In this document: one piece after another, positions 7,438 through 16,422 of the stretch
How the letters are laid out: every line of letters begins with the position of its first letter
How positions within the stretch are numbered: position 1 is the first letter of the stretch
NCBI GenBank assembly: GCA_965250215.1
Contig: CBDFNN010000004.1
Location: 186,001 to 250,000 of the forward strand
DNA length: 64,000 nt
Reading direction: 5' to 3'
Origin: CBDFNN01 sp965250215
GTDB taxonomy: Bacteria > Bacteroidota > Rhodothermia > Rhodothermales > DATKEJ01
Notes under the pieces: model-generated
Database searches by the model: none
Told to the model about the DNA's origin: nothing
The model's input: the letters and a program-made list of their open reading frames with translations, nothing else
Translations under genes and position numbers: made by a program

Positions 7438-9972
7438 ATGGATCACTTATTTGAGCGTCTCGGGCCACTGATCCGAAAAATAATTGCGAGGCCTTTTCTC
7501 GTTCTTGGGCTAGTTCTTCTTCTCTCCCTTCTCAGTGGATACCTCGCCTCCCAGCTTCGGATCGATACCGAGATTTCTCGACTCCTCCCGGATGACTATC
7601 CATCCGTTCAGGCACTTAACAAACTTAGCGAGACCGTGGGTGGTGAGACGGCGGCGAGTCTAATTATCGAAAGTCCTGATTTTGCGGCGACAAAGAAATT
7701 CGCTGAAGATTTTATCCAAAGAGCGCAGACTCTTGAGGACGGGGAAAAGACTCTTCTCTCTCGTGTCGACTATCGAAGGGATACGCGCTTCATGCAACAC
7801 AACGCTCTCTACTTCGCATCGGAAGATGAGCTGGACGAGCTGGAAGATTTCCTAAATGACAAGATTGAAGAATCACGGCTTGACGCCAATCCTTTCTTCT
7901 TTGATCTAGACGATGAAGACGAGGAAGAGTCAGAGAGCGACGGGGGTGGGGTCACCGGATTCGAGGAGGCCTACTCGAGGATCGTTCCAAAAGAATATCC
8001 CATTTCAGACGACTCTACCACCATGGTCGTCGAGCTATTCCCTACGGGGTCAAAAGCGGATCTCGGTTTCGTTGATCGATTCTATGCGTCAATGAACCAA
8101 CTCTCAAATGAGCTCGATCCAAAATCCTACCATCCAGAAATGGTAGTCAATTTCGGAGGGCGGTTTTCTAGGCAGGCCACCGAGGTGCGAGCTATCACGC
8201 GCGATGTGCAAGGCTCCTTTATTGGAGGAGTTGCTACGGTCCTTTTCATCGTCATGCTCTACTTCTTTTACAAATCCTTCCGAGCCTCTCGTCGAAAATC
8301 TTGGCTTAGTTTTCTCAAAATGCCGATGGCAGCAGTCCTGATTGCTTTGCCTTTGATCATGTCCTTGACCTGGACATTTGCACTAGCCTTTCTAGCATTC
8401 GAGAAGTTGAACCTCATGACTTCGACTCTAGTCCTCGTCCTGTTCGGACTTGGCGTTGACTATGGGATTCACTTTTTTGCACGTTATGCAGAAGAGAGAG
8501 AAGAGGGTCTCGGTCTAAACCAAGCCGTAGAGAAGACCTTCATGACAACGGGACCACCCATAGCTGTGAGCGCTTTTACGACTGCAGCTTCGATGCTCGT
8601 ACTCGTACTGGCAGACTTCAAAGGATTCAGCGAGTTTGGTTTCATTGCCGGAACAGGAATCTTGTTTGCCCTGCTAGCCATGCTCTTTGTTCTTCCAGCT
8701 TTGATTGTAGCCTTTGACCGACTGGGTATATTTCGAGCAGGAGATAGACATACTCAAGAGGCCGCCTCAATTATTTCCGCTAGGCCTGATAGATCTTCCG
8801 ACGAGCAATTGAGCTCTTCAATGAGATCCTATCCTTACAAGTTCATTACCGTGGCCAGCCTAGCGATAGGGATTCTCGCTCTTGTTTTTGTAAACAAGGT
8901 CCCTTTCGAATATCGATTCTCAGAGCTAGAGCCGACCTTTGAGGACTACAGCAAACTTCGAGCAAAGGAGGGTCGTGTCAATGCGGGAGGCAAGAGAAAT
9001 CCGGCTTACTTTATAGTTGATGACATTAGCGAGGTCCAGGGAATCAAAGATGCTTTGATCCAACACTCTTGGGCCGATACGCTCACGCCGACGATCTTGT
9101 CGGTTGAAAGTCTGCAAGAACGTTTTCCCATGACTTCCGACACTCAAGAAGAACGACTTGATAGAATAGCGATCATAAAAGAACTTCTCGACGATCCTTT
9201 CCTCGCGGCCTCGGATAGCGAGGACCTTGCCAAAATAAGATTGGCTTCGCAGACGATAGAGCCAATTTCTCAAGACTCCGTACCGGACTATATAAAGGCA
9301 AGGTTCACTTCGAAGTCGGGAGAGATTGGACAATTTGTGATGGTTTATCCTTCCGTGGGACTTTCCGACGGTAGACGATCCATCGAATTCTCGGACGATG
9401 TTGGGACTATCACGACTGAAGAAGGAAAGGTATACCACGCGGGCTCAACATCCCTCGTCGCCGCAGACATGTTGAGACTTCTCCTTCAAGAAAGTCCGTG
9501 GATGATCGGGCTCACAACGGTCATCTTGATTGGACTCATGTATCTGATTTTCCGCTCCATCGGCTGGACCCTGCTTGCAACAGCTCCTCTTATCCTGGGC
9601 GTATTATGGATGCTTGGTCTGCTCGAACTAGGACTCGAAAAACTAAATTTCTACAACCTGATTGTCCTGCCGGCCGTATTAGGAATCGGCAACGATGCAG
9701 GAATCCACATTGTCCATAGATACCGAGAGGAGGGACCTGGATCTCTTGGAAAAGTGCTTCGCTCTACGGGTGAGCATGTCTTCGTCGGCGCAGCAACAAC
9801 GCTTGTTGGATTTGCCTGGTGGTTGTTCTCTCACCATCCTGGATTGAACTCGATTGGCTCATTGGCCGTGATTGGAATCGCTTGCGTCATGGTAACATCA
9901 CTGGTATTCCTTCCTGCATTACTCGCATGGAGAGAAAGCAGAGCAAACAAAACCCGGTCGTCCGAAGCTTGA
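7438..9972 (+). CDS. RND/MMPL-family exporter
   Basis: An 844-residue inner-membrane transporter of the RND superfamily, MMPL/hopanoid-exporter (HpnN) type. It has two halves, each with one TM helix, a large periplasmic loop and a five-helix bundle. The first bundle lies around residues 260-430 (with FGLGVDYGIHFFARY) and the second around 685-830 (with GIGNDAGIHIVHRYREE). The Asp in the GVDYGIH/GNDAGIH positions is the usual proton-relay region. An unusually acidic insert (DLDDEDEEESESDGGG) lies in the first loop near 155-172. Such proteins move lipids or hydrophobic compounds; together with the neighbouring hydratase and glycosyltransferase a lipid cargo is plausible. Confidence 0.85.
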   Translation: MDHLFERLGPLIRKIIARPFLVLGLVLLLSLLSGYLASQLRIDTEISRLLPDDYPSVQALNKLSETVGGETAASLIIESPDFAATKKFAEDFIQRAQTLEDGEKTLLSRVDYRRDTRFMQHNALYFASEDELDELEDFLNDKIEESRLDANPFFFDLDDEDEEESESDGGGVTGFEEAYSRIVPKEYPISDDSTTMVVELFPTGSKADLGFVDRFYASMNQLSNELDPKSYHPEMVVNFGGRFSRQATEVRAITRDVQGSFIGGVATVLFIVMLYFFYKSFRASRRKSWLSFLKMPMAAVLIALPLIMSLTWTFALAFLAFEKLNLMTSTLVLVLFGLGVDYGIHFFARYAEEREEGLGLNQAVEKTFMTTGPPIAVSAFTTAASMLVLVLADFKGFSEFGFIAGTGILFALLAMLFVLPALIVAFDRLGIFRAGDRHTQEAASIISARPDRSSDEQLSSSMRSYPYKFITVASLAIGILALVFVNKVPFEYRFSELEPTFEDYSKLRAKEGRVNAGGKRNPAYFIVDDISEVQGIKDALIQHSWADTLTPTILSVESLQERFPMTSDTQEERLDRIAIIKELLDDPFLAASDSEDLAKIRLASQTIEPISQDSVPDYIKARFTSKSGEIGQFVMVYPSVGLSDGRRSIEFSDDVGTITTEEGKVYHAGSTSLVAADMLRLLLQESPWMIGLTTVILIGLMYLIFRSIGWTLLATAPLILGVLWMLGLLELGLEKLNFYNLIVLPAVLGIGNDAGIHIVHRYREEGPGSLGKVLRSTGEHVFVGAATTLVGFAWWLFSHHPGLNSIGSLAVIGIACVMVTSLVFLPALLAWRESRANKTRSSEA

Positions 9973-9983
9973 CAATCCTTCGT

Positions 9984-10079
9984 ATTGGTTATTGGTTGAT
10001 AGTCTGTAGTTAGTGGTTCTTTGAGATCCTTGTCGGATGTCATCGATCTAAAAACCAAGAACAACTAACCGATAACAAG
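9984..10079. repeat. Inverted TTGGTTA / TAACCAA word repeats between convergent genes
   Basis: The left part (9984-10023) reads ATTGGTTATTGGTTGATAG plus TAGTTAGTGGTTC. The right part (10050-10079) reads AAAACCAAGAACAACTAACC and GATAACAAG. They are rough reverse complements and could fold across the junction between the RND exporter and rnc, serving as a two-way terminator. The words belong to the ACCAATAACCA family. Confidence 0.5.
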
Positions 10080-10823
10080 TCTTGTTAGTGCTTCCCTCGC
10101 CGCTTTCTGCTCGGCGTTTTTCTTGCTTTTCCCTCTCCCTGATCCACAAGCTTTTTCGTCAACAATTACCTCGACTTCAAATCGCCGCTTGTGTGGAGGA
10201 CCGGACTCGGTCACTACACGATAAATGGGTTGCAGCTTTCCTCTCGATTGAAGCAACTCCAATAAGTCGCTTTTGTAGTTGACACTGGTCTTTGACATTT
10301 CTTGGACGTCCACATATCGATCCAGCGAGTCGAGTACAAAACGACGGACTTCCTCTAGCCCAGACTGCTTGTAGAGAGCCGCACAAATCGATTCGTAAAT
10401 GTCGGCCTGAATTCCCTGATTTTCACGAACAGTTGAAGGATCGATGTCGGGGCCAAAGAGAATGTGGTTGTTAAGACCAGTAGACCGGCAAAGGTGAGCC
10501 AAATTCTGAGTGTTGACCAATCTCGCCCTCAGCTTTGTCAAGAATCCCTCATCCTGACGTGGAAAGAGGATAAACAGGTATTCAGCGACGAGCATATTGA
10601 CAATGCCATCACCAAGAAATTCCAATCGTTCATAGCTTTGATAAGCATTGAGATTGTTTGCCCTCAAATAGGACCGGTGGCTAAGCGCCTCCGCAAAAAT
10701 TCCTTCGTCACGAATAGAGACACCTATTATTTTCTCTAGCGAAGAAAGGGTATCACGATTTAGAGAGGCCGTAGTCGACTTCCCCGAGCTGAATAGACTC
10801 TGAAGTTTTCGTAGTAGTCCCAT
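10065..10823 (-). CDS. rnc: Ribonuclease III
   Basis: A 252-residue RNase III that cleaves double-stranded RNA, including rRNA precursors. The N-terminal catalytic domain has the signature YERLEFLGDGIVNMLVAEYLF, and the second acidic patch is QADIYESICAALY. A dsRNA-binding domain fills the C-terminus (NYKSDLLELLQSRG to KKNAEQKAAREAL). The start is the ATG at 10823. In many genomes rnc follows acpP-fabF; here neither is adjacent, and the gene stands alone, convergent with the RND exporter. Confidence 0.95.
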   Translation of the reverse strand: MGLLRKLQSLFSSGKSTTASLNRDTLSSLEKIIGVSIRDEGIFAEALSHRSYLRANNLNAYQSYERLEFLGDGIVNMLVAEYLFILFPRQDEGFLTKLRARLVNTQNLAHLCRSTGLNNHILFGPDIDPSTVRENQGIQADIYESICAALYKQSGLEEVRRFVLDSLDRYVDVQEMSKTSVNYKSDLLELLQSRGKLQPIYRVVTESGPPHKRRFEVEVIVDEKACGSGRGKSKKNAEQKAAREALTRLVIG

Positions 10824-11046
10824 TACATCGGTTTAGTTCAGTGGCTTGCTCGCTACCTCCATATTGGAATTCGAAAAAGCGACCAAAATGCACCCACGCA
10901 ATTCGCTAATCCGTCGAAAGCCCTGACCTTATGTGGCAAAACTACACAAAAAAATGGAAAGGCTATACTTCGATCGAAAAAATGCAACAGGAAATAAATG
11001 ACTCCGTAATATCGATGGACAAGCATCACACTAAACAAGTACAGTC

Positions 11047-11394
11047 ATGGCAGCATGGGTTTGGGTTCTCATCCCTCTCGCGGGTATCGCGATGGGAGCA
11101 TTTTCGGAGTGGTTAAAATTCAAGGAGAAGTCAAACAAGCTTGGTGATGCAACTGTGGCCCTGCAAGATGTATTCGATGAAATGAAAGTCGAAATTCAAA
11201 ACTTACGAGATACGAATTCTGGACTTCGGCGGCGAGTCGAGGTACTTGAGGCGATCGTCACTGACGAGTCATTTGATGATCTAATGCAGAAACGCCTTGA
11301 GCAATCAACAAGAGACATACACCTAATAGACCCGCCTGACTCCTCGAAAAGCGAAGAGTCACCAAAAAGTAAAAGGCGTAAAACAAGATCGTAA
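11047..11394 (+). CDS. PspB-like small membrane protein, copy 1
   Basis: A 115-residue protein with one N-terminal TM helix (VWVLIPLAGIAMGAF), a predicted coiled coil (about 35-75) and a charged tail (KSKRRKTRS). The stretch LRRRVEVLEAIVTDE resembles the end of phage-shock protein PspB (RERIQALESILD), so a PspB-like envelope-stress role is possible. The next gene is a paralog (shared LEAIVTDESFD). Its TAA overlaps the next ATG as TAATG, so the genes are translationally coupled. No PspA or PspC is seen nearby. Confidence 0.6.
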   Translation: MAAWVWVLIPLAGIAMGAFSEWLKFKEKSNKLGDATVALQDVFDEMKVEIQNLRDTNSGLRRRVEVLEAIVTDESFDDLMQKRLEQSTRDIHLIDPPDSSKSEESPKSKRRKTRS

Positions 11395-11726
11395 TGGTAC
11401 CCCCAATCATACTTCTCATTCCTATCTTCGGCCTCGCCCTGGGCGGTTTTGCCGTTTGGTTAAAGCACAAAGAAAAGATGGCCAACTTGATGGCCGGCAA
11501 TCGAGACAGTTCCGAGCTTTTTGACGAGGTGGTAATAGACCTCGATCGCCTTAAGGAAGAAAACGCAGGAATGAGAGAAAGACTTCAGAATTTGGAAGCC
11601 ATTGTGACAGATGAGTCTTTCGATCAGTCGATAGAGAAGAGAATCGAACCCTCTTTGGAACTACCACCAATCGATGGTGGGCCCGAGTCCGTCCCGGTTA
11701 GAAAGGAGAACTCTAAGATTCGCTGA
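11394..11726 (+). CDS. PspB-like small membrane protein, copy 2
   Basis: A 110-residue paralog of the preceding gene with the same plan: TM helix (ILLIPIFGLALGGFAVWL), basic stretch KHKEKM, coiled coil (VVIDLDRLKEENAGMRERL) and the shared block LEAIVTDESFD. It starts within the stop codon of copy 1 and its own TGA overlaps the next ATG (TGATG). The pair probably makes hetero- or homo-oligomers at the inner membrane through the coiled coil; function is unproven. Confidence 0.6.
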   Translation: MVPPIILLIPIFGLALGGFAVWLKHKEKMANLMAGNRDSSELFDEVVIDLDRLKEENAGMRERLQNLEAIVTDESFDQSIEKRIEPSLELPPIDGGPESVPVRKENSKIR

Positions 11727-12028
11727 TGTTAGGTACCGTCCTCGTCATATTTCTTTTGGCGGCATGTTCCAGCACTTACCTATTCTTCAACCAAGCAAAA
11801 AGGTATCGAAAAAACAAAGTAGCTTTTAGCTTTCTAGGACTGTTCCTTTTCGGATTATCCACTGTACTTTCGACTTTCATCGCGCTGTTTTTCGAGCCAT
11901 CGCCCCTAAAGGGTGATAATGTTGATGAACTCAGGTTTGTGATCGCATTGATAATGGCCGCTTCATTCATAGGGGCCCTGATGATTGGATCAATATATTT
12001 TTGGCTTGAGTCACAATGGGATATGTAA
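11726..12028 (+). CDS. Small three-TM membrane protein
   Basis: A 100-residue unrecognised protein with three hydrophobic segments (about 2-22, 33-52, 68-92). LLAACSS in the first segment looks like a lipobox, but there is no positive N-terminus before it, so I read it as a membrane helix. It overlaps the upstream PspB-like gene by TGATG and is the last gene of this three-gene unit. A C-rich word-repeat cluster follows directly. Confidence 0.5.
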   Translation: MLGTVLVIFLLAACSSTYLFFNQAKRYRKNKVAFSFLGLFLFGLSTVLSTFIALFFEPSPLKGDNVDELRFVIALIMAASFIGALMIGSIYFWLESQWDM

Positions 12029-12040
12029 TTCTCCAGCCCC

Positions 12041-12122
12041 CTCTTTCCCAGTTTCTTTTCCTTATCCCAGCTCCTCAGCACCGTAGCTCCTCAGCTCCCT
12101 CTTTCCCAGCCCCTTAGCCCCT
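12041..12122. repeat. C-rich spacer repeat at the 3' end of the ThuA/PVC gene
   Basis: Words such as CAGCTCCTCAGC, GTAGCTCCTCAGCTCCC and CTTTCCCAGCCCCTTAGC run from 12041 into the stop codon of the minus-strand gene at 12114. Twenty-two bases (12101-12122) are identical to 34240-34261 at the end of fabG. On the minus strand the element reads TAGGGGCTAAGGGGCTGG, beginning in the stop codon. Confidence 0.8.
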
Positions 12123-15100
12123 AACTACCAGCACCCCATTCATCGTGCGCCAGTGCCCCGGATAGGTGCAGACAAATACGTAGCGACCCGGCTTTGTCGG
12201 CGCTGTAAATGTGAAACTCCCTGATCCAGCGGCTTCAATCAAGGAAGTAGCGAACAGGATATCTTCCCCAATCGGAACGTAGTCAGCCGGAGGATTACCC
12301 GACCGCAACAAATCATCTGCAGCTGCACCGATGGACTTGAGTGAGCCAGGATTTCCAAAGACCACATTGTGTGGCATCGCGTCGGGATTATTGACATGCA
12401 AAATAAATTCCTCTCCAGCCTGAACGATCAATTCCTTGTTCACAAATTGAAGCGTACCCCCTTCGATTTGCAGATCTATCTCCGTTATCAATGGATTATC
12501 ATCAGACGACTCCTCCTTCCCATTGACAATTTGGTCCAAAAGCTGGCGCGTCCTCGTTTCACCCATGGCGCTTCTTATTTCCTCGAATTCCTCAGCTCCG
12601 ATTCCAACAGACAAATCTTTTGGCCAATAGTCTGCAAGCACTTCCATGCTTAGAATTTGAAATATTGGTGGTGCTGAATTCACGTTTCGAATCAGATCAG
12701 AAACCGCCGCAACATTCCCGCTCGTCGCAAGATGGCGCACTACCGTTTCAATGATGTCATTTGCCGGAGCCTTCTCCTTAAGCTTCTCTATTTTCAAATC
12801 ATCAAACCAAGCCGTCCCCTTATACTGACCCCACCTTCCCAAGTGACAGCCAATCTTAAGCGTGTTTTGCTCATCGCCAGTTGTGAATTCCCGCTCTACC
12901 CACGTCCAATCTGTGCTTCCCCGAATCGCTCGGGTGCGTCCTCTTCCACGGAGTTCGAACACGGCACCATATCCACCGCCAATGTTTTCTAGATTCTCGG
13001 TCTTGATCCATCCTGAAAAAAGGTATTGAGTCCCTGGTACGACGTCGATTTCCGTGAAGAAACTCACATCCGCACCGGTCTCGGATGACAACATTAGAGC
13101 CTTACCTGATCGGCCTTCATTGCTAATGGAATAAGTGAAACTATTGGGATTCGTTTCCGCTGGAGGCCAGGTGAATGTTTCAATTTCCCAAGCGCTCGGT
13201 TTATCTCCGTTCGGTAGTTCAAAGTCCCCGTTCGGGATTTCCATTCTCTCATTAGAGTAGTATCCCAACAAGTTCTCGTCCTCCATCGCCGCGGTCAGAT
13301 ACCCTTTGTTGTGAACCGATGCGGCAATCTCGATAGCCGTTGGAAGCCAGGCATCCTCGATTACAAAATCATTTTTTTGAAGATCGAAAAGGTAGCGACC
13401 TATTTCTTCGCTTGGTTCATACTCTGACAAAACTTTGATCAGATCCAAAAGCACCAAGGGGTCATCGCTCGTGCTGACATTACGTCGCTTGATTTCCTCC
13501 CAGGTGTCTGCATTTCGACCGAGTATCTTCAAAGTGGCACGTACAACCGAAGCGGAGGGATGACTCAGACCAGAATGCAATCGCTCCTGTATTTTGCCAT
13601 TCCCTTCCGCTATTACTCCCAATCCATCCAAAACACCCAAGGCGTGCAAGGCCGCGCCAGCCACGCCGATTTCATCCTGCTGCCAGCTCTCCACCATCGT
13701 GATGAGTCGGTCCACGACATCCATGGATCCTCGCTCGACCAGGAGGCGCTGGGCGTGCATCCTCCAGAGCATATTGTCTGAACGAAGCGCTTTGATCAAT
13801 CCCTCTGGATCTGATTTGCTCAATGGTTTCCACTCTGTTGCCTTTGAAGACTTGTGCACAATGCGATAGACACGCCCGTGTTGTTGATCTCGGTGGGAGG
13901 TCTCGTAGGCATCGCCTTTTCCTTCTTCGAATCCCTCAGGCACAGGATTGTGCTGGATAATCGGATTGTACCAATCTAGAAACCAGACGGCTCCATCCGG
14001 TCCAACATCGGAGATTATTGGCGAGGACCACTCGTCTGCACTAGCGAACAAGTTCCACTTGTCAAGAGCTACAAAGTCCGAACCACTCTGCTGCATAGCT
14101 GCCTGGTGAATGATGTGACCCGTGGGCTCGTTGACAAAGGCCATTCGATTCCAATACTCCTTTGGGAAGGATCGAGCCGTGTAAAGATTGTGACCGGCGG
14201 CCGCTGTGTAGCCACCAAAGGAATCGACTTGCCGCACTTTCTCCGTAATGGGATGCATCGCGTAATAAGGTGTTATCTTCTTCGATCCCCGCTTGTCATA
14301 TCCACTGACCTTCTTGTAGTAGCGGTCCTCGATTGCCATATAGACACTCGGCTCGTTGTTGGCTGTCGAGGCAAAAACATCTCCGGTTTCCGAAAAGCCC
14401 AGACCCCAAGAGTTGTTGGAAAATCGAGTTAGGAATTCCATCTTTGATCCATCCGACTTGATTCGCAAAAGGCCCTGCTTGAATACGTGCTCCTCGTCAC
14501 CAACCGTTCCGTTGAATCCTGCATAGCCAATCGACGCCCAGATCCAATTGTCAAAACCGTATCTCAGATTGGCGATGCCTGCATGTGTATCGAAAGTGTT
14601 GAAGCCCTCGAAGAGCACCCTTTTCTCGTCAGCAATATCGTCTCCATCATTATCCTTGAAGAAAAGCAAATAGGGAGGAGCAGAAACCATGACACCACCA
14701 TCAGCAAATGTGAAGCCGGTCGGAATGGAAAGTCCGTCTGCAAAAGTCTTGAAGACATCAGCCTTGCCATCGCCATCGCTGTCTTCGAGAATTCGGATGC
14801 GATCATGGCCTTCCCAAAGAGGCTGTAGATTATTTGGATAATCCAAGGTCTCCAAAATCCAGAGTCGACCTTTTTCATCCCATTGCATGGCCACAGGATT
14901 CACGATGTCCGGCTCAGATGCAAAGAGTTGAACCTCGAATCCCGGAGGGACCTGCTGCCATATCATTGAATCACTAGGATCGAATGCCCTTTGAAGTTTG
15001 GGTTCATCTGGTCGCTTCTCATAATTCGGAAGCCGCGGCGTAGGTATGTCATAGATCCTGAGTGGCTCCTCGCGCAAACTATATGCCTCATAAACTTCTT

Positions 15101-15809
15101 TACCAACGGCCCAAAGAATGCCCCGCCTAACGAGATCCTGAAACCCCCGATTGGACCACGCCCGCTCGTCATGTCCAAAGGCCGTGTAGAAAACTCGACC
15201 CTTTCCTTGCTCGCGTGTCCAGGTGTAAGGCTCTCGATGATCCCCGTCGACTCGCTCCTGAATGACATGCATATCAGAATTCAATCGATCATGCACATAA
15301 GTCTCATCCCAAACCTCAAAGTTTTCAAAGTCCTTTCCGATCACTCGGCCATCGTCTACAATTTCTGCGGAGAAGGTATCCGTCTCGTGAGATTTGAACC
15401 GACCTCCAACGAGATTGATGAAAGCACTCGATTCCCCAAAACAAGCAGAGGCTGCATGCAAAGGAATGAATCCCTTTCCAGATTCAACAAAGTCTATCAG
15501 GGCCTTTTCTTGTGCCGAACTTATTTCATTTCGATTTCCATAGTGGACAATTCCATCAAATTGGGCGAGGTAATCCGGATTGAAATCCGACATGTCCTCA
15601 GTGTAGGTGAAGTGGAATCCATCTGGCCCTAAGGCTTGGACCAATTGCGTGGCACGGGCAGAGGGTTGATGATGCCCCCCATCGCCAAGAAATAGAAGTT
15701 GGATGTTTCTGATTTCTCCATGAGCAGACGAAGACTCCTGATCCATATGGGATGAAGAACTGCACTGAACGAGAAGGAATAAAAAGATGAGGGAAGAAAA
15801 TCTATACAC
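12114..15809 (-). CDS. ThuA - PVC-type dehydrogenase - HEAT - CBM-like - azurin fusion protein
   Basis: A 1231-residue secreted or lipid-anchored multidomain protein. In order: signal sequence (a weak lipobox, Cys16); a ThuA-like domain (about 30-245; LHAASACFGES, FGHDERAW); a beta-propeller of the PVC-type membrane-bound dehydrogenase class (about 285-650; PPGFEVQLFASEP, DSDGDGKADVF); HEAT-like repeats (about 655-850); a carbohydrate-binding-like sandwich (about 865-1010); and a C-terminal cupredoxin of azurin type. The copper ligands are all visible: His1147 (AMPHNVVF), Cys1214, His1219 and Met1223 (VCTYPGHWRTMNG). No CxxCH heme motif is present, whereas such proteins often end in a heme domain; here copper appears to take that role. 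It probably oxidises a sugar and passes electrons to the cupredoxin. Substrate unknown. Confidence 0.8.
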   Translation of the reverse strand: MYRFSSLIFLFLLVQCSSSSHMDQESSSAHGEIRNIQLLFLGDGGHHQPSARATQLVQALGPDGFHFTYTEDMSDFNPDYLAQFDGIVHYGNRNEISSAQEKALIDFVESGKGFIPLHAASACFGESSAFINLVGGRFKSHETDTFSAEIVDDGRVIGKDFENFEVWDETYVHDRLNSDMHVIQERVDGDHREPYTWTREQGKGRVFYTAFGHDERAWSNRGFQDLVRRGILWAVGKEVYEAYSLREEPLRIYDIPTPRLPNYEKRPDEPKLQRAFDPSDSMIWQQVPPGFEVQLFASEPDIVNPVAMQWDEKGRLWILETLDYPNNLQPLWEGHDRIRILEDSDGDGKADVFKTFADGLSIPTGFTFADGGVMVSAPPYLLFFKDNDGDDIADEKRVLFEGFNTFDTHAGIANLRYGFDNWIWASIGYAGFNGTVGDEEHVFKQGLLRIKSDGSKMEFLTRFSNNSWGLGFSETGDVFASTANNEPSVYMAIEDRYYKKVSGYDKRGSKKITPYYAMHPITEKVRQVDSFGGYTAAAGHNLYTARSFPKEYWNRMAFVNEPTGHIIHQAAMQQSGSDFVALDKWNLFASADEWSSPIISDVGPDGAVWFLDWYNPIIQHNPVPEGFEEGKGDAYETSHRDQQHGRVYRIVHKSSKATEWKPLSKSDPEGLIKALRSDNMLWRMHAQRLLVERGSMDVVDRLITMVESWQQDEIGVAGAALHALGVLDGLGVIAEGNGKIQERLHSGLSHPSASVVRATLKILGRNADTWEEIKRRNVSTSDDPLVLLDLIKVLSEYEPSEEIGRYLFDLQKNDFVIEDAWLPTAIEIAASVHNKGYLTAAMEDENLLGYYSNERMEIPNGDFELPNGDKPSAWEIETFTWPPAETNPNSFTYSISNEGRSGKALMLSSETGADVSFFTEIDVVPGTQYLFSGWIKTENLENIGGGYGAVFELRGRGRTRAIRGSTDWTWVEREFTTGDEQNTLKIGCHLGRWGQYKGTAWFDDLKIEKLKEKAPANDIIETVVRHLATSGNVAAVSDLIRNVNSAPPIFQILSMEVLADYWPKDLSVGIGAEEFEEIRSAMGETRTRQLLDQIVNGKEESSDDNPLITEIDLQIEGGTLQFVNKELIVQAGEEFILHVNNPDAMPHNVVFGNPGSLKSIGAAADDLLRSGNPPADYVPIGEDILFATSLIEAAGSGSFTFTAPTKPGRYVFVCTYPGHWRTMNGVLVVRG

Positions 15810-16020
15810 GGGGTTGGGTTTAGTGATAGGGAAAATATAATAGCCAGAAATTTCCCGAACCCGAAATTGGCCGTTAATCGGATCTTACCAATCCGTCTCA
15901 TACCAATACATGCCAACCCAACTTCTCACTAAGTCGTGGGCATTGCGTAATTCCGAAGCGTATCTTTCGACTGCATGATCTCCTTATGGGGACCTTTGCA
16001 TGAACCAATAACCAAAAACA

Positions 16021-16398
16021 ATGAACCTCTTCTTGGTCGGGCTTGGTGGATCGATCGGCGCCATTCTGCGCTATTTAGTTGGAACGCAGGCTGAATCATG
16101 GATGACTAATGGCTTTCCCGTCGGCACCTTTGCGGTCAATGTAATTGGCAGTTTCGCGATTGGCGTGTTGTGGTTTGCATTTCAATCTGCCGAGGTATTG
16201 AGTGATACGGCGAGACTCCTATTCATCGTTGGCTTGCTCGGCAGCTTCACGACATTTTCAGCATTCTCCAACGACACGATCATCCTCCTTCAGAATGGCC
16301 AGATCGGTTGGGCCATGGTCAACGTGCTAGGACAAGTGGCGCTTTGTCTCCTCGCAACTTGGGCAGGTCTCAAATTAGCAGCAAGCATTTGGCCCTGA
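16021..16398 (+). CDS. crcB: Fluoride channel CrcB/FluC
   Basis: A 125-residue four-TM fluoride channel of the CrcB/Fluc family, which exports fluoride as a dual-topology dimer. Family motifs are GGSIGAILRY, the Asn-containing GTFAVNVIGSF and GLLGSFTTFS. It starts at ATG 16021. I looked for a fluoride riboswitch in the 210-base leader and saw none. It is followed 24 bp later by a PhzF-type gene in the same direction. Confidence 0.93.
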   Translation: MNLFLVGLGGSIGAILRYLVGTQAESWMTNGFPVGTFAVNVIGSFAIGVLWFAFQSAEVLSDTARLLFIVGLLGSFTTFSAFSNDTIILLQNGQIGWAMVNVLGQVALCLLATWAGLKLAASIWP

Positions 16399-16422
16399 TT
16401 AACCCACAACCCATCAACCTCT

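Noticed and set aside
8926..9438. A 170-codon minus-strand frame opposite the RND exporter
   Set aside because: Shadow of the second periplasmic loop of the exporter; no motif or start context.
14991..15632. A 213-codon plus-strand frame opposite the ThuA domain
   Set aside because: The opposite strand encodes clear ThuA and dehydrogenase motifs; this frame has no domain or signal.
15810..16020. Fluoride riboswitch upstream of crcB
   Set aside because: No crcB-motif core (conserved GGCGATGG-type start and pseudoknot) was seen in the leader.
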